Source: Acholeplasmataceae bacterium (GTDB taxonomy: Bacteria; Bacillota_I; Bacilli_A; Izemoplasmatales; Hujiaoplasmataceae). Taken from it: a stretch of DNA of 12,596 nucleotides. A program made the translations under genes and the position numbers. The stretch covers positions 1 through 12,596 of the forward strand of contig JAAYZB010000100.1 of assembly GCA_012515085.1 (NCBI GenBank). Reading direction: 5' to 3'. The notes beneath the pieces were generated by a model. That model was not told the origin of the DNA and searched no databases. It saw nothing but the letters and a program-made list of their open reading frames with translations. Shown in pieces: positions 1 through 6,631 of this stretch; position 1 is the first letter of the stretch; each line of letters starts with the position of its first letter.

Positions 1-45
1 GCGTTTTCTTAAGTATACGCGAGAGAGGTGGCGTTTTAGTTATTT

Positions 46-1236
46 TTATAAATGACAGAGTTGATACGTGTCCCGAGCAATCATGACTTCTTCGTTCGTG
101 GGAATCACATAGACTTTGATTTTGGACTCCGGCGTGGAGATCAGTTGCTCTTTGCCGTGGACTTCATTTTTTTTCAAATCGATTTCAGCTCCAAGCACCC
201 GAATCCGTTCAATGATATTTTGTCTTGTCGACGGCGCATTTTCACCGATCCCGGCGGTGAACACGATTGCATCGGCTCCGCCCATATAGACATAGTAACT
301 GGCAATGTAGTCGGCAATCCGCTTTGCCTGAATCTCAATCGCGAGCTTGGCTCGATGATTGCCTGCTTCGCTTTCGCGAACCAAATCGCGCGAATCAGAG
401 GAGATGCCTGATACGCCAATGTATCCGGATTGCTTGTTCAGGATATTCGTGATTTCTTTCGCGGATTTTCCTTTTTTCTCCATCATGTATTCAATGATTG
501 CCGGATCAATATTGCCGGAACGCGTTCCCATAGGGATTCCTTCAAGCGGAGTGAACCCCATGGTCGTGTCGACGGATTTACCTTGTTTGACAGCACAGAT
601 GGATGCCCCATTGCCGATATGGCAAACAATGACATTCACTTCTATAGGTTTTTTACCCATCAAGCTGGCTACGCGTTCGGAAACGTATTGATGTGAAGTT
701 CCGTGGAACCCGTATTTTCGGACTTGGAAGCGTTCATACCAATCGTAGGGGACGGCGTACATAAACGCTTCCTCCGGCATGGTTTGGTGAAAGGCGGTGT
801 CAAATATGCCGATGTGTTTGATGTTTGGAAGTACTTTTTTGAAGGCTTTGATGCCGGTCAAGTTTGGTCCTAAATGCAACGGTCCGAGGTCGATGATGCT
901 TTCGAGAAGTGCGATTTCTTTCTCATTGATGATACAAGACTTGGTCAAGACGCTTGCGCCATGGACAATGCGATGGCCAACGCCTTCGATTTCATCAAAT
1001 GATTGGATGATTCCTAAATTGATCAGTTTGTCAAGAAGCATGCGAACAGCGACCGCATGGTCGGCAATATCGACGGTCTCCTCTTGTTTTTCACCATTCA
1101 ATTTGATCATGAAATTCGAATCTTTGAGACCGATCCGTTCAACGATTCCGCTCGTGATCACTTTTTCTTCTGGCATTTCCAGTAATTGAAACTTTAACGA
1201 GGAACTCCCGGCGTTCACCGCCATTATTTTAGCCAT
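46..1236 (-). CDS. ackA: Acetate kinase
   Basis: Catalyses acetate + ATP to acetyl phosphate + ADP; in fermenters it runs toward ATP and acetate, after phosphotransacetylase, in the cytoplasm. The 396-residue length is normal for the family. Hallmarks of the acetate/sugar kinase fold are all present: NAGSSSLKF near residue 8, GHRIVHG with Arg89, the PLHLGPN segment (His121), FDTAFHQ with Asp146, RKYGFHGTSH with His178, HIGNGAS near 206-212, GTRSGNIDP with Arg239, FTAGIGENAP, and a C-terminal TNEE. These match the catalytic Arg, Asp, His, Arg and Glu positions known from Methanosarcina AckA. A Shine-Dalgarno AGAAAGGA (1246-1253) sits 9 bases before the ATG and inside the last codons and stop region of the upstream ytxK-like gene, so the two are likely translationally coupled. 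Nothing in the protein looks degraded. Very sure. Confidence 0.98.
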   Translation of the reverse strand: MAKIMAVNAGSSSLKFQLLEMPEEKVITSGIVERIGLKDSNFMIKLNGEKQEETVDIADHAVAVRMLLDKLINLGIIQSFDEIEGVGHRIVHGASVLTKSCIINEKEIALLESIIDLGPLHLGPNLTGIKAFKKVLPNIKHIGIFDTAFHQTMPEEAFMYAVPYDWYERFQVRKYGFHGTSHQYVSERVASLMGKKPIEVNVIVCHIGNGASICAVKQGKSVDTTMGFTPLEGIPMGTRSGNIDPAIIEYMMEKKGKSAKEITNILNKQSGYIGVSGISSDSRDLVRESEAGNHRAKLAIEIQAKRIADYIASYYVYMGGADAIVFTAGIGENAPSTRQNIIERIRVLGAEIDLKKNEVHGKEQLISTPESKIKVYVIPTNEEVMIARDTYQLCHL

Positions 1237-1242
1237 TGTCTG

Positions 1243-2190
1243 TTATCCTTTCTGCAATGTGGATTCTCTGAACCACTGATTGATTTTTTCGAGTACGGGT
1301 TGAAATGCGTCTTGATCGGCAAAAGAGGGGATATCCGCCATCAGGAATGCGGGTTTTTCTTCTCTGATATTCGGACCTTTTTTCAAAATTAGGATGCTTT
1401 TATGTCGGCGAGAGAACAAATCCTGTGGCAATCGGATCAAGCCGATTGCCCGATAAGCGCCGAGTAATTCTTTTTTGAAACGTTCTTGGTGCTCTGGATC
1501 AAAAAACGCATCCGGAATCACCGCGATGACAAGCGCGTCATCTCGAAGATTTTCTTTGTGATGATCGAAGACCTGATAAGGAAACATTGTCTCTTCTGTG
1601 GTTTTTGGAAAAGAAAAGTCCGTGATCATGATGTCCGCTTCAATATGTTTGAATGTCAAGGTATCTTGACAATAGATATCATCATTATATTCAAGCATTG
1701 CCAAGAATACCCGGGCAATTTTGGCGATTTGCTCATCCGCTTCAACAAGAATGGCCGTCAGACTTTGAGCCAACTGGTTCATGACGGTTACAAGAAGATT
1801 CCCCGTTCCCGCCAAGGGATCGAACAATACCAACGGTCGATTCTCTGGAATCAATTTCTGAACCAAATAGGCAATGAAAATGCCCAAGGTGTCGGGTGTG
1901 ATCTGTTCATTCGATCTTCCGGAGGCTTTCAGTCCTTTTAGAATCGCGAGTTGCATGGCTTTCCGGATCTCTTCTTTTTGATAGTTGATAGCGGAGCATT
2001 CTTTGATTAAGCGGTTGATTTGTTGGGACTTTTCGAAATCAAGACCAAGAGCGGCCTCCTGATTTAGGATCCCCTCACAGATCAACGCGATTCCATCCAA
2101 ATAGGAGACTTCCTTCGCTATCGAATAGATCGAAGCGCCGGTATCAATCACTTTGAAAAGCTGTTCGATATTTTCTTGCTTTATCATCAT
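1243..2190 (-). CDS. ytxK: YtxK-like class I SAM methyltransferase-fold protein
   Basis: About 315 residues, resembling the YtxK family (N6-adenine DNA methylase-like) that lies just upstream of ackA in Bacillus. A helical N-terminal half (1-115) precedes a Rossmann methyltransferase domain. The SAM-binding motif I is clear, DPLAGTGNLL at 124-133, with an acidic VEAD at 149-152. Where true N6-adenine methylases carry N/D-PP-Y/F, this protein has TDFSFP (190-195), so DNA methylation activity is doubtful. RLPQDLF (253-259) and HKSILILKK (263-271) fit the C-terminal part of the family. A longer frame opens at a TTG at 2223, but that codon lies between the -35 and -10 of a good promoter, so I prefer ATG at 2190 or 2187. 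GGTGAG at 2191-2196 is very close to both ATGs. The stop is 6 bases from the ackA start, implying a two-gene operon. The real substrate is unknown; family call is good, function is not established here. Confidence 0.85.
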   Translation of the reverse strand: MMIKQENIEQLFKVIDTGASIYSIAKEVSYLDGIALICEGILNQEAALGLDFEKSQQINRLIKECSAINYQKEEIRKAMQLAILKGLKASGRSNEQITPDTLGIFIAYLVQKLIPENRPLVLFDPLAGTGNLLVTVMNQLAQSLTAILVEADEQIAKIARVFLAMLEYNDDIYCQDTLTFKHIEADIMITDFSFPKTTEETMFPYQVFDHHKENLRDDALVIAVIPDAFFDPEHQERFKKELLGAYRAIGLIRLPQDLFSRRHKSILILKKGPNIREEKPAFLMADIPSFADQDAFQPVLEKINQWFRESTLQKG

Positions 2191-2204
2191 CTCACCATTT
2201 TGAT

Positions 2205-2233
2205 ATTTTACCACAAAAATCAATTCTTCACAA
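2205..2233 (-). promoter_or_regulatory. Promoter of the ytxK-ackA operon
   Basis: On the minus strand, -35 TTGTGA (2228-2233), a 17-base spacer and -10 TAAAAT (2205-2210), with TGG just before the -10 giving an extended -10. The predicted transcription start near 2198 leaves a leader of only about 8-12 bases before the ATG at 2190/2187. It is the reason for rejecting the upstream TTG start. Sequence match only, no experimental support. Confidence 0.65.
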
Positions 2234-2274
2234 CCAAAACCACTGGTAAATAAGCAAGTCTGGATTTCGACTGC

Positions 2275-2303
2275 TTGTCATTAGGATCGCTTCTTGGTAC
2301 AAT
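2275..2303 (+). promoter_or_regulatory. Promoter of yidD
   Basis: -35 TTGTCA (2275-2280), 17-base spacer, -10 TACAAT (2298-2303), with TGG before the -10 (extended -10). Each hexamer matches the sigma-A consensus at five of six places. It lies 17 bases before the yidD start and is followed by a Shine-Dalgarno GGTGA at 2310-2314. The divergent ytxK promoter is about 40 bp away and has the same layout. Confidence 0.7.
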
Positions 2304-2320
2304 GAATCTGGTGAATTATC

Positions 2321-2590
2321 ATGCGAAAATTAATCATCCGGTGGATCCGCGCTTATCAGCAAGGAACCTCCGGTAAAAATCCGACCTGCAAGTATCAGCC
2401 AACTTGTTCAAACTATGCGATCGATGCCTATGAAAACTATAATTTTTTCTCTGCGACCATTCTGACGATTTGGCGGCTTTTGCGTTGTAATCCGTTTTCA
2501 AGAGGGGGATTCGATCCAATTCCCAAATTCAAAAAGGACCTGAACAATCCACTTCGAATAAACAAATCAAGGGAAGAAAAGAAGAAATAA
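2321..2590 (+). CDS. yidD: Membrane protein insertion efficiency factor YidD
   Basis: Small membrane-associated protein of 89 residues that is thought to assist YidC-dependent insertion of inner membrane proteins. The N-terminal 'RKLIIRWIRAYQ' amphipathic segment, the Cys-containing signature CKYQPTCSNYAIDAY (residues 23-37) and the R-LLRCNPFSRGGFDPIP block (about 52-67) are the family's conserved elements, with all three usual Cys residues present. The tail after residue 70 is Lys-rich (ends EEKKK). Shine-Dalgarno GGTGA is 6 bases before the ATG. It is often found between rnpA and yidC, but here it stands alone, facing toward the glycan locus and divergent from ytxK-ackA, which is also seen for stand-alone copies in Bacilli. 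Complete, no anomaly. Confidence 0.96.
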   Translation: MRKLIIRWIRAYQQGTSGKNPTCKYQPTCSNYAIDAYENYNFFSATILTIWRLLRCNPFSRGGFDPIPKFKKDLNNPLRINKSREEKKK

Positions 2591-2868
2591 CCATTTCTGG
2601 AAAATATCTTGTTCATCCCTTCTTTTTTTTGTTAATATCCGGCTTGTCTTGATATTGGCTTTTCTATATTCGTCACTCCAATCTTGTTTTCTCTTTAGAA
2701 CCTTGTCACGATCGCCATTTTTGGAGAATGACAGTGTCTTCACAAAAAACTTGTTTTTCCAGCTAAAATACGAAAAACGGTGATACATCAGGGTAGTTAA
2801 CAATAGATTAATGACTCTATTGGCGCGAACTGTCGAGCGTTGAATGATGGCCAATCATCAGAAATTAC
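2591..2868. other. Intergenic region with no convincing gene
   Basis: Between the yidD stop and the bidirectional terminator I see no credible gene. A reverse-strand open frame overlaps it and the end of yidD, but its product is low-complexity, basic and without family features. There is a run of eight T at 2623-2630, preceded by a weak potential pairing of AAGGGA (2569-2574) with TCCCTT (2616-2621), and an AT-rich inverted repeat GTTTTTC/GAAAAAC near 2754-2780. Neither is a persuasive terminator or RNA on its own. Confidence 0.5.
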
Positions 2869-2917
2869 AAAAAATGCAGCAATTATCTCTTGAGCAGAGT
2901 GATGCTGCACTTTTTTT
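2869..2917. terminator. Bidirectional rho-independent terminator
   Basis: A 7-bp perfect stem, TGCAGCA (2875-2881) with TGCTGCA (2903-2909), and an inner CTCT/AGAG pairing (2887-2890, 2896-2899). On the plus strand it is followed after one C by seven T (2911-2917); on the minus strand it is followed by six T (complement of 2869-2874). It lies 64 bases past the deoC-like stop, so it most likely ends the glycan operon, and it also blocks read-through from yidD. Confidence 0.8.
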
Positions 2918-2980
2918 ATCATCAAATAATCTTCAACCAGAAAGATAAATCAATCCAAGTTTCTCAAAAACCTCAATTTT

Positions 2981-3673
2981 TTATTTTGTCCACCGTTCTT
3001 TATCCCAATCGTTCAATAGTTTGACCGCGGTATTTTCGCCAATCAGTGTTGCTCCTTCTTCAATCACGGCAAGTGCGTCTTCGATATTGGTGATCTGCGC
3101 TGCCGCTTTAATTTGACATTTTCCTTGAAGCACCCTGCGCATCAGTCGAATATCACCAATCCGACATCCTCCCGAACCGGTTCCGGTGGAAGTCTTAATG
3201 AAATCCGCTTTCGAATCGCCCACGATTTCAATGGCTTTTACTTTCTCATCGTGAGTCAAGAAACAGCATTCAATGATCACTTTGATCACGATTTTGGGAT
3301 TCTTGCTTTTCAACACTTTGACAAATTCGTTCAATTCATCCGCTACATAATCCACTTCTCCCGATTTCAACATCGAATAGTTGATCACAAAATCGAGTGC
3401 ATCGGCTCCATCAGCCAAACATTGAATTCCTTCAGCGATTTTGGTCGCTTTGGCATTCGTCCCAAATGGAAACCCAATGACGGTGCCAACTTTGGCTTTT
3501 CCCGCCGAGCACTTGACCGCATAAGCCACATGACATGGTTCTACATAGGTGGCGTTAAACCCATATTCTATGGTTTGTTTCACCATCTCGGCGATTTGTT
3601 CTTTTGTCGCAAAAGGTTCCAAAATCGAATGATCTTGCATTGCCGCAAATTCTTTTTTAGTTAATTGAATCAT
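2981..3673 (-). CDS. DeoC-like class I aldolase with altered phosphate pocket
   Basis: A 230-residue (beta/alpha)8 aldolase of the deoxyribose-phosphate aldolase (DERA) family, which cleaves 2-deoxyribose 5-phosphate to acetaldehyde and glyceraldehyde 3-phosphate through a lysine Schiff base. Visible family parts: DHSILEPFAT (14-23), VGTVIGFPFGTN (62-73), LDFVIN with Asp94, FIKTSTG with Schiff-base Lys160, and KAAAQIT with Lys189. By comparison with E. coli DERA these are Asp102, Lys167 and Lys201, so catalysis should work. The phosphate-binding parts differ: usual K-x-x-GG-V/I-R is KAAAQIT (GG to AQ, Arg to Thr) and the usual G-x-S-S is GENT (212-215). The substrate may therefore not be the standard phosphate ester. 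I start at the ATG at 3673, 6 bases after GAGGGAG; an upstream in-frame extension runs into the preceding gene. Last gene of the operon, 32 bp after the Fe-alcohol dehydrogenase. Family sure, symbol deoC deliberately not given. Confidence 0.88.
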   Translation of the reverse strand: MIQLTKKEFAAMQDHSILEPFATKEQIAEMVKQTIEYGFNATYVEPCHVAYAVKCSAGKAKVGTVIGFPFGTNAKATKIAEGIQCLADGADALDFVINYSMLKSGEVDYVADELNEFVKVLKSKNPKIVIKVIIECCFLTHDEKVKAIEIVGDSKADFIKTSTGTGSGGCRIGDIRLMRRVLQGKCQIKAAAQITNIEDALAVIEEGATLIGENTAVKLLNDWDKERWTK

Positions 3674-3679
3674 AGTCGT

Positions 3680-3686
3680 CTCCCTC
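3680..3686 (-). promoter_or_regulatory. Ribosome binding site that fixes the aldolase start
   Basis: GAGGGAG on the minus strand, 6 bases before ATG at 3673. It selects the normal-length DERA start and argues against the longer in-frame extension that overlaps the 3' end of the alcohol dehydrogenase gene. Confidence 0.8.
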
Positions 3687-3705
3687 AACATTCGCATTGT
3701 CATTT

Positions 3706-4875
3706 TTACGAGGTTTCCCACATATTGTCGAGCATTTGTTTGACTTGCTCGGCGGAGGGAATCCGCGGATTCACATAGGTATCCGGACACAACACCGCAT
3801 CACGAACAATGTCGTTAATCATTGATTTTGGAACGTTAAGTTCCTTGAGCGATGTGTAGATGTTCATTCGTTTTTGTAACTCACTGACTTCATTGCTTAA
3901 TTCCGAAGCCGCAATGTCATCACTCACATTTTCCAGTGCTGAATTGAAAAATCGAGCGACTTTGGCGAATTTTTCAATACAAGCACTTTGCGTAAATTTT
4001 AAAAATTCCGGATAAACAAGTGCCAGAGATTGTCCATGGGATACCCAGGGACATTTACCGCTGATTGGCTGGCCGATGGAATGCGGGAGTGTCGTGCCGA
4101 CATTGGCGATACAGATTCCCGACAAGGTATCCGCGGTCGCTAAAAGAGTTCGATATTCTAAATTATCGGGATTTTCAATCGCTTTCTCCAATGTCTTCAC
4201 AATGATTTCCATCGAAACAAGTGCCAATTGATCGATAAGAGGATTGGCATGAATATTCGTGTAGGATTCAAATGCGTGGGTGAAAGCGTCAAACCCCGTC
4301 GTTGCGGAGACGAATGCGGGCATGGTCCTCATCAATTCCGGATCGACGATGGCAGCTTTCGGGAACACCGCTTCATTGACAATCGTCGATTTCACTTTGA
4401 GATCCGGATTGGTGAAAACCGCATATTTGGTCGTATGGGATCCGGTTCCGCTTGTCGTGGTGACCGCAATGATGGGAAGTGTTGCGGATGAATTAGCTGT
4501 TTTTTTCTCGGTATATACATAATCCCATGCAACTCCTGGATGCGTCGCTCCCACCGCGATAGCTTTGGCGGTATCAATAGAAGAGCCACCGCCCAAGCCG
4601 ATCATCACATCGACTTGTTCTTTCTTAGCGATGATCGAGGCTTCGTTGATGGTGGTTGTGGTCGGATTCGGCACCACTTTGTCATAAGTGACAACCCGTA
4701 ATCCCGCAGCTTCTAAAAGGTCTTTCGCTTGGATAAATGCAGGCTTCTGAACGCCTTCCCAAGGCATAGTGACCAACATCGCACACTTTCCATATTGGGC
4801 CGCGATTTCTCCGAGCTGATTCAAGGATCCACTTCCAAATATAATTTTTACTGGCATGTATTGGGCAATATTCAT
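3706..4875 (-). CDS. Iron-containing (group III) alcohol dehydrogenase
   Basis: A 389-residue Fe-ADH family enzyme, cytoplasmic, expected to interconvert an aldehyde and an alcohol with NAD(H). The N-terminal dinucleotide-binding domain carries IGLGGGSSIDTAKAIA (92-107) and TTSGTGSH (140-147). The C-terminal all-helical domain has the metal ligands in family positions: Asp196 and His200 in GFDAFTHAFE, His265 in LPHSIGQ and His280 in VSHGQS. The family includes lactaldehyde/1,2-propanediol oxidoreductase (FucO), butanol and methanol dehydrogenases; sequence alone does not pick the substrate. In this operon, next to an aldolase and sugar isomerase, reduction of an aldehyde cleavage product (lactaldehyde if the sugar is a 6-deoxyhexose, acetaldehyde if DERA-like) is the natural guess. 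Start at 4875 rather than the in-frame ATG at 4890, because the GGAGAT Shine-Dalgarno overlaps the latter. Gap to the upstream isomerase is 52 bp. Confidence 0.95.
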   Translation of the reverse strand: MNIAQYMPVKIIFGSGSLNQLGEIAAQYGKCAMLVTMPWEGVQKPAFIQAKDLLEAAGLRVVTYDKVVPNPTTTTINEASIIAKKEQVDVMIGLGGGSSIDTAKAIAVGATHPGVAWDYVYTEKKTANSSATLPIIAVTTTSGTGSHTTKYAVFTNPDLKVKSTIVNEAVFPKAAIVDPELMRTMPAFVSATTGFDAFTHAFESYTNIHANPLIDQLALVSMEIIVKTLEKAIENPDNLEYRTLLATADTLSGICIANVGTTLPHSIGQPISGKCPWVSHGQSLALVYPEFLKFTQSACIEKFAKVARFFNSALENVSDDIAASELSNEVSELQKRMNIYTSLKELNVPKSMINDIVRDAVLCPDTYVNPRIPSAEQVKQMLDNMWETS

Positions 4876-4882
4876 AAAAATC

Positions 4883-4888
4883 ATCTCC
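4883..4888 (-). promoter_or_regulatory. Ribosome binding site that fixes the Fe-ADH start
   Basis: GGAGAT on the minus strand, 7 bases before ATG at 4875. It includes the bases between the two in-frame upstream ATG codons (4890 and 4884), so those cannot use it and the shorter product is preferred. Confidence 0.75.
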
Positions 4889-4927
4889 ATTGATAGTTCT
4901 CATTTTTCTATATTTAATGGTAAACTA

Positions 4928-5458
4928 TTATTCAATCACTGGTGTTCGAACGATTCTTATATCGGTAAAGATATCGGTTTCATCGGTACTTCTCGTAGAA
5001 AATTCTGACACAATCGCACCACTGGGTCCCGCTTGAAACCAATGCAAAGTATCAGGTAAGAGCGTGTATTGTTCGCCTGGTTTCAAAATCACTTCGTGAA
5101 AAACCGTTAAATCGGTGTCCGGAAGCATTGCTTGAAGTTGCTTATCCTGCTTTCCAGGAACATACAAATACACTTCTCCTGCCCGGCATCGAAACGTCTC
5201 TTCTTTTCCTTGACATCCGTTCGTTTCTACATGTTTGTGTTCCGGACAAGTCTGATGCGGCAACAACACCAACTCTTTCGCACAGACCCGTTCGGTATTG
5301 ACATATGTAACGAGTTGAAGGCCGATATTGTCAATATCGTCCAACCCGAAATCCGCGACTTCAATGTTGTTTCTTTCTTCATCCGTTAAAATGATCCCGG
5401 CTTGATCAAAAGCCTGTTGAACCATTGACGTAATTCGCTGATAGTCCACTTTTGTCAT
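4928..5458 (-). CDS. D-lyxose isomerase family protein (cupin fold)
   Basis: A 176-residue protein of the D-lyxose ketol-isomerase family, metal-dependent cupins such as Bacillus YdaE that interconvert D-lyxose/D-xylulose and D-mannose/D-fructose. The expected metal ligands are visible: His74 and His76 in CPEHKH, Glu87 in GKEETF, and His139 in PDTLHWFQAG. The GEVYLYVPG (94-102) and VILKPGEQYTLLPDTLHW segments and the C-terminal SEFSTRSTDETDIFTD block are typical of the family. No signal peptide, so cytoplasmic. A Shine-Dalgarno AAAGG (5470-5474) lies 11 bases before the ATG. The gene sits 35 bp after the six-hairpin protein and 52 bp before the Fe-ADH, so it is in the middle of the operon and probably converts the released aldose to a ketose for the aldolase. 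L-fucose differs from D-lyxose at C3, so if the glycan sugar is fucose the substrate range would be unusual; mannose or lyxose is the default. Confidence 0.92.
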   Translation of the reverse strand: MTKVDYQRITSMVQQAFDQAGIILTDEERNNIEVADFGLDDIDNIGLQLVTYVNTERVCAKELVLLPHQTCPEHKHVETNGCQGKEETFRCRAGEVYLYVPGKQDKQLQAMLPDTDLTVFHEVILKPGEQYTLLPDTLHWFQAGPSGAIVSEFSTRSTDETDIFTDIRIVRTPVIE

Positions 5459-5493
5459 TTTCTAACCAACCTTTTTCGCTTAATCCGCAACAC

Positions 5494-6627
5494 TTAAAAA
5501 TAGTCAAATAGGCTGCCACCATCGATTACTGAACGAATGGCTAGCATCGGAATTGCTATCGCCATATGAAAGTATCTTTCGTTGGATACGATTCCATTTG
5601 GACTGATCCATTCCGGATATTCATATTTTGGTAATGCGGTAATCAAATCGCGCAACAATTGTTTTCCTAATTCATGATCGGTTTCATAGATTGCTTGAAA
5701 AATATAGCCGGTACCGGTTGGCCAATAGCCACCGTTCATATAACTATTGATCGGCATTTCGAGCAACTGCTTTTCCCAACCCCTGCTTTCTGCAATTTGG
5801 CGAGTACAACCTTGATGGATTATTTGATTCATATGTTTGATCAAATAATCCCGTATTCCTTGTTTTTCTTCGCAATTGGCATCTCCGTAATAGAGCCCGT
5901 TTGCCCAGATATTCACTTGGCGACAGGAGTCGCTTCCTGCTAAAAAAGCTTTCTTTTTCGGATCAAGAAGACGCGTCAGGTTGCTTTTTATCTTTGAAGA
6001 CATACTTAGCCATTTTTCGCGAGTGGCCAAGGGAAGATCATTTTGGAAAAAGGTAGCCGCACGTCTTAATCCCTTCATCGTGACGATACTGGAAAAAAAG
6101 TCATATCCAGAAATTGCGATACAGTCGTGATACGCAAAGCCGACATATGGTTTTTCGGGATCGATATAGACAAGACCATCTTTGAAATCAACATTTTCAA
6201 AACTACGTTCGATCAATTTTGCCCAGAAATCTCGATTTTTCAGTGTTACTCCTTGTTTTTCCAAGTGAATGAGAAGACGGACCCACGCCGAAGGCAAGTG
6301 CGCCGGCATCCGGTAACTAATCGGTTCCCCAAAAGGCCCAGGAGACATAATCGGCATTCCATCAAATCGGACTCGATCCGGAACAACGACCAACCCTTGA
6401 CAACTATCGGATATAAAATCCGCGATTCGTTGGTAGTCTTCTTTTGATAGACTTTCCGGAGAAACCATGGTTGGAAAAGCGAAATCATCCGGCCAAATAC
6501 TGTCGTACAACCCATCGGAAGGTTTGAACGCCAGTACTTTCTCGGTTTGAATTTTTGTTTTCTCAATGCAGGTCTTCAAATATTCTTTTAATGTTGAATA
6601 GCATTCTTCTAAAATACCGTTTTTCAT
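5494..6627 (-). CDS. Six-hairpin glycosidase-like protein, cytoplasmic
   Basis: A 377-residue protein that looks like an (alpha/alpha)6-barrel glycosidase. Support: alternating helices and conserved short loops, the SIWPDDFAFPT segment (43-53) like the W-x-x-D-F loop of this superfamily, YVGFAYHDCI (161-170), NIWANGLYYGDA (239-250) and the near-diagnostic MNGGYWPTGTGY (297-308), followed by YEYPEWISPNG. Asp and Glu in WPDD and near 337-345 are candidates for catalysis, but I cannot assign a CAZy family or linkage. No signal peptide, so it acts on imported oligosaccharides. The stop of the upstream hydrolase (TGA at 6632-6634) is 4 bases before the ATG at 6627, and GAGAG (6636-6640) is 8 bases before it. 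An in-frame ATG at 6642, overlapping the upstream gene by 11 bases, is possible but has a weak ribosome site. Tight coupling implies it works on the same glycan as its neighbour. Confidence 0.75.
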   Translation of the reverse strand: MKNGILEECYSTLKEYLKTCIEKTKIQTEKVLAFKPSDGLYDSIWPDDFAFPTMVSPESLSKEDYQRIADFISDSCQGLVVVPDRVRFDGMPIMSPGPFGEPISYRMPAHLPSAWVRLLIHLEKQGVTLKNRDFWAKLIERSFENVDFKDGLVYIDPEKPYVGFAYHDCIAISGYDFFSSIVTMKGLRRAATFFQNDLPLATREKWLSMSSKIKSNLTRLLDPKKKAFLAGSDSCRQVNIWANGLYYGDANCEEKQGIRDYLIKHMNQIIHQGCTRQIAESRGWEKQLLEMPINSYMNGGYWPTGTGYIFQAIYETDHELGKQLLRDLITALPKYEYPEWISPNGIVSNERYFHMAIAIPMLAIRSVIDGGSLFDYF

Positions 6628-6631
6628 CACA

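Noticed and set aside
1..45. Terminator of ackA at the window edge
   Set aside because: Only two short GCGTTTT direct repeats and a 4-bp possible stem are visible before the edge; not enough to call.
1486..1941. Plus-strand open frame of 151 codons opposite the ytxK-like gene
   Set aside because: Shadow of a real gene, no ribosome site or family features.
2569..2630. Possible terminator just after yidD (AAGGGA/TCCCTT pairing, then eight T)
   Set aside because: Stem is 6 bp with a loop of about 41 bases; too weak to call, although the T run is real. The 2869-2917 terminator is far better.
2567..2854. Reverse-strand open frame of 95 codons overlapping the yidD end
   Set aside because: Low-complexity Lys/Phe-rich product, no family features, no good ribosome site, and it overlaps a conserved gene.
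3113..3664. Long plus-strand open frame of 183 codons opposite the aldolase gene
   Set aside because: Mirror of the coding frame of a well-supported DERA-family gene; its product shows no recognisable domain.
3674..3790. 39-residue N-terminal extension of the aldolase
   Set aside because: Overlaps the end of the Fe-ADH gene and a strong ribosome site precedes the inner ATG that gives normal family length.
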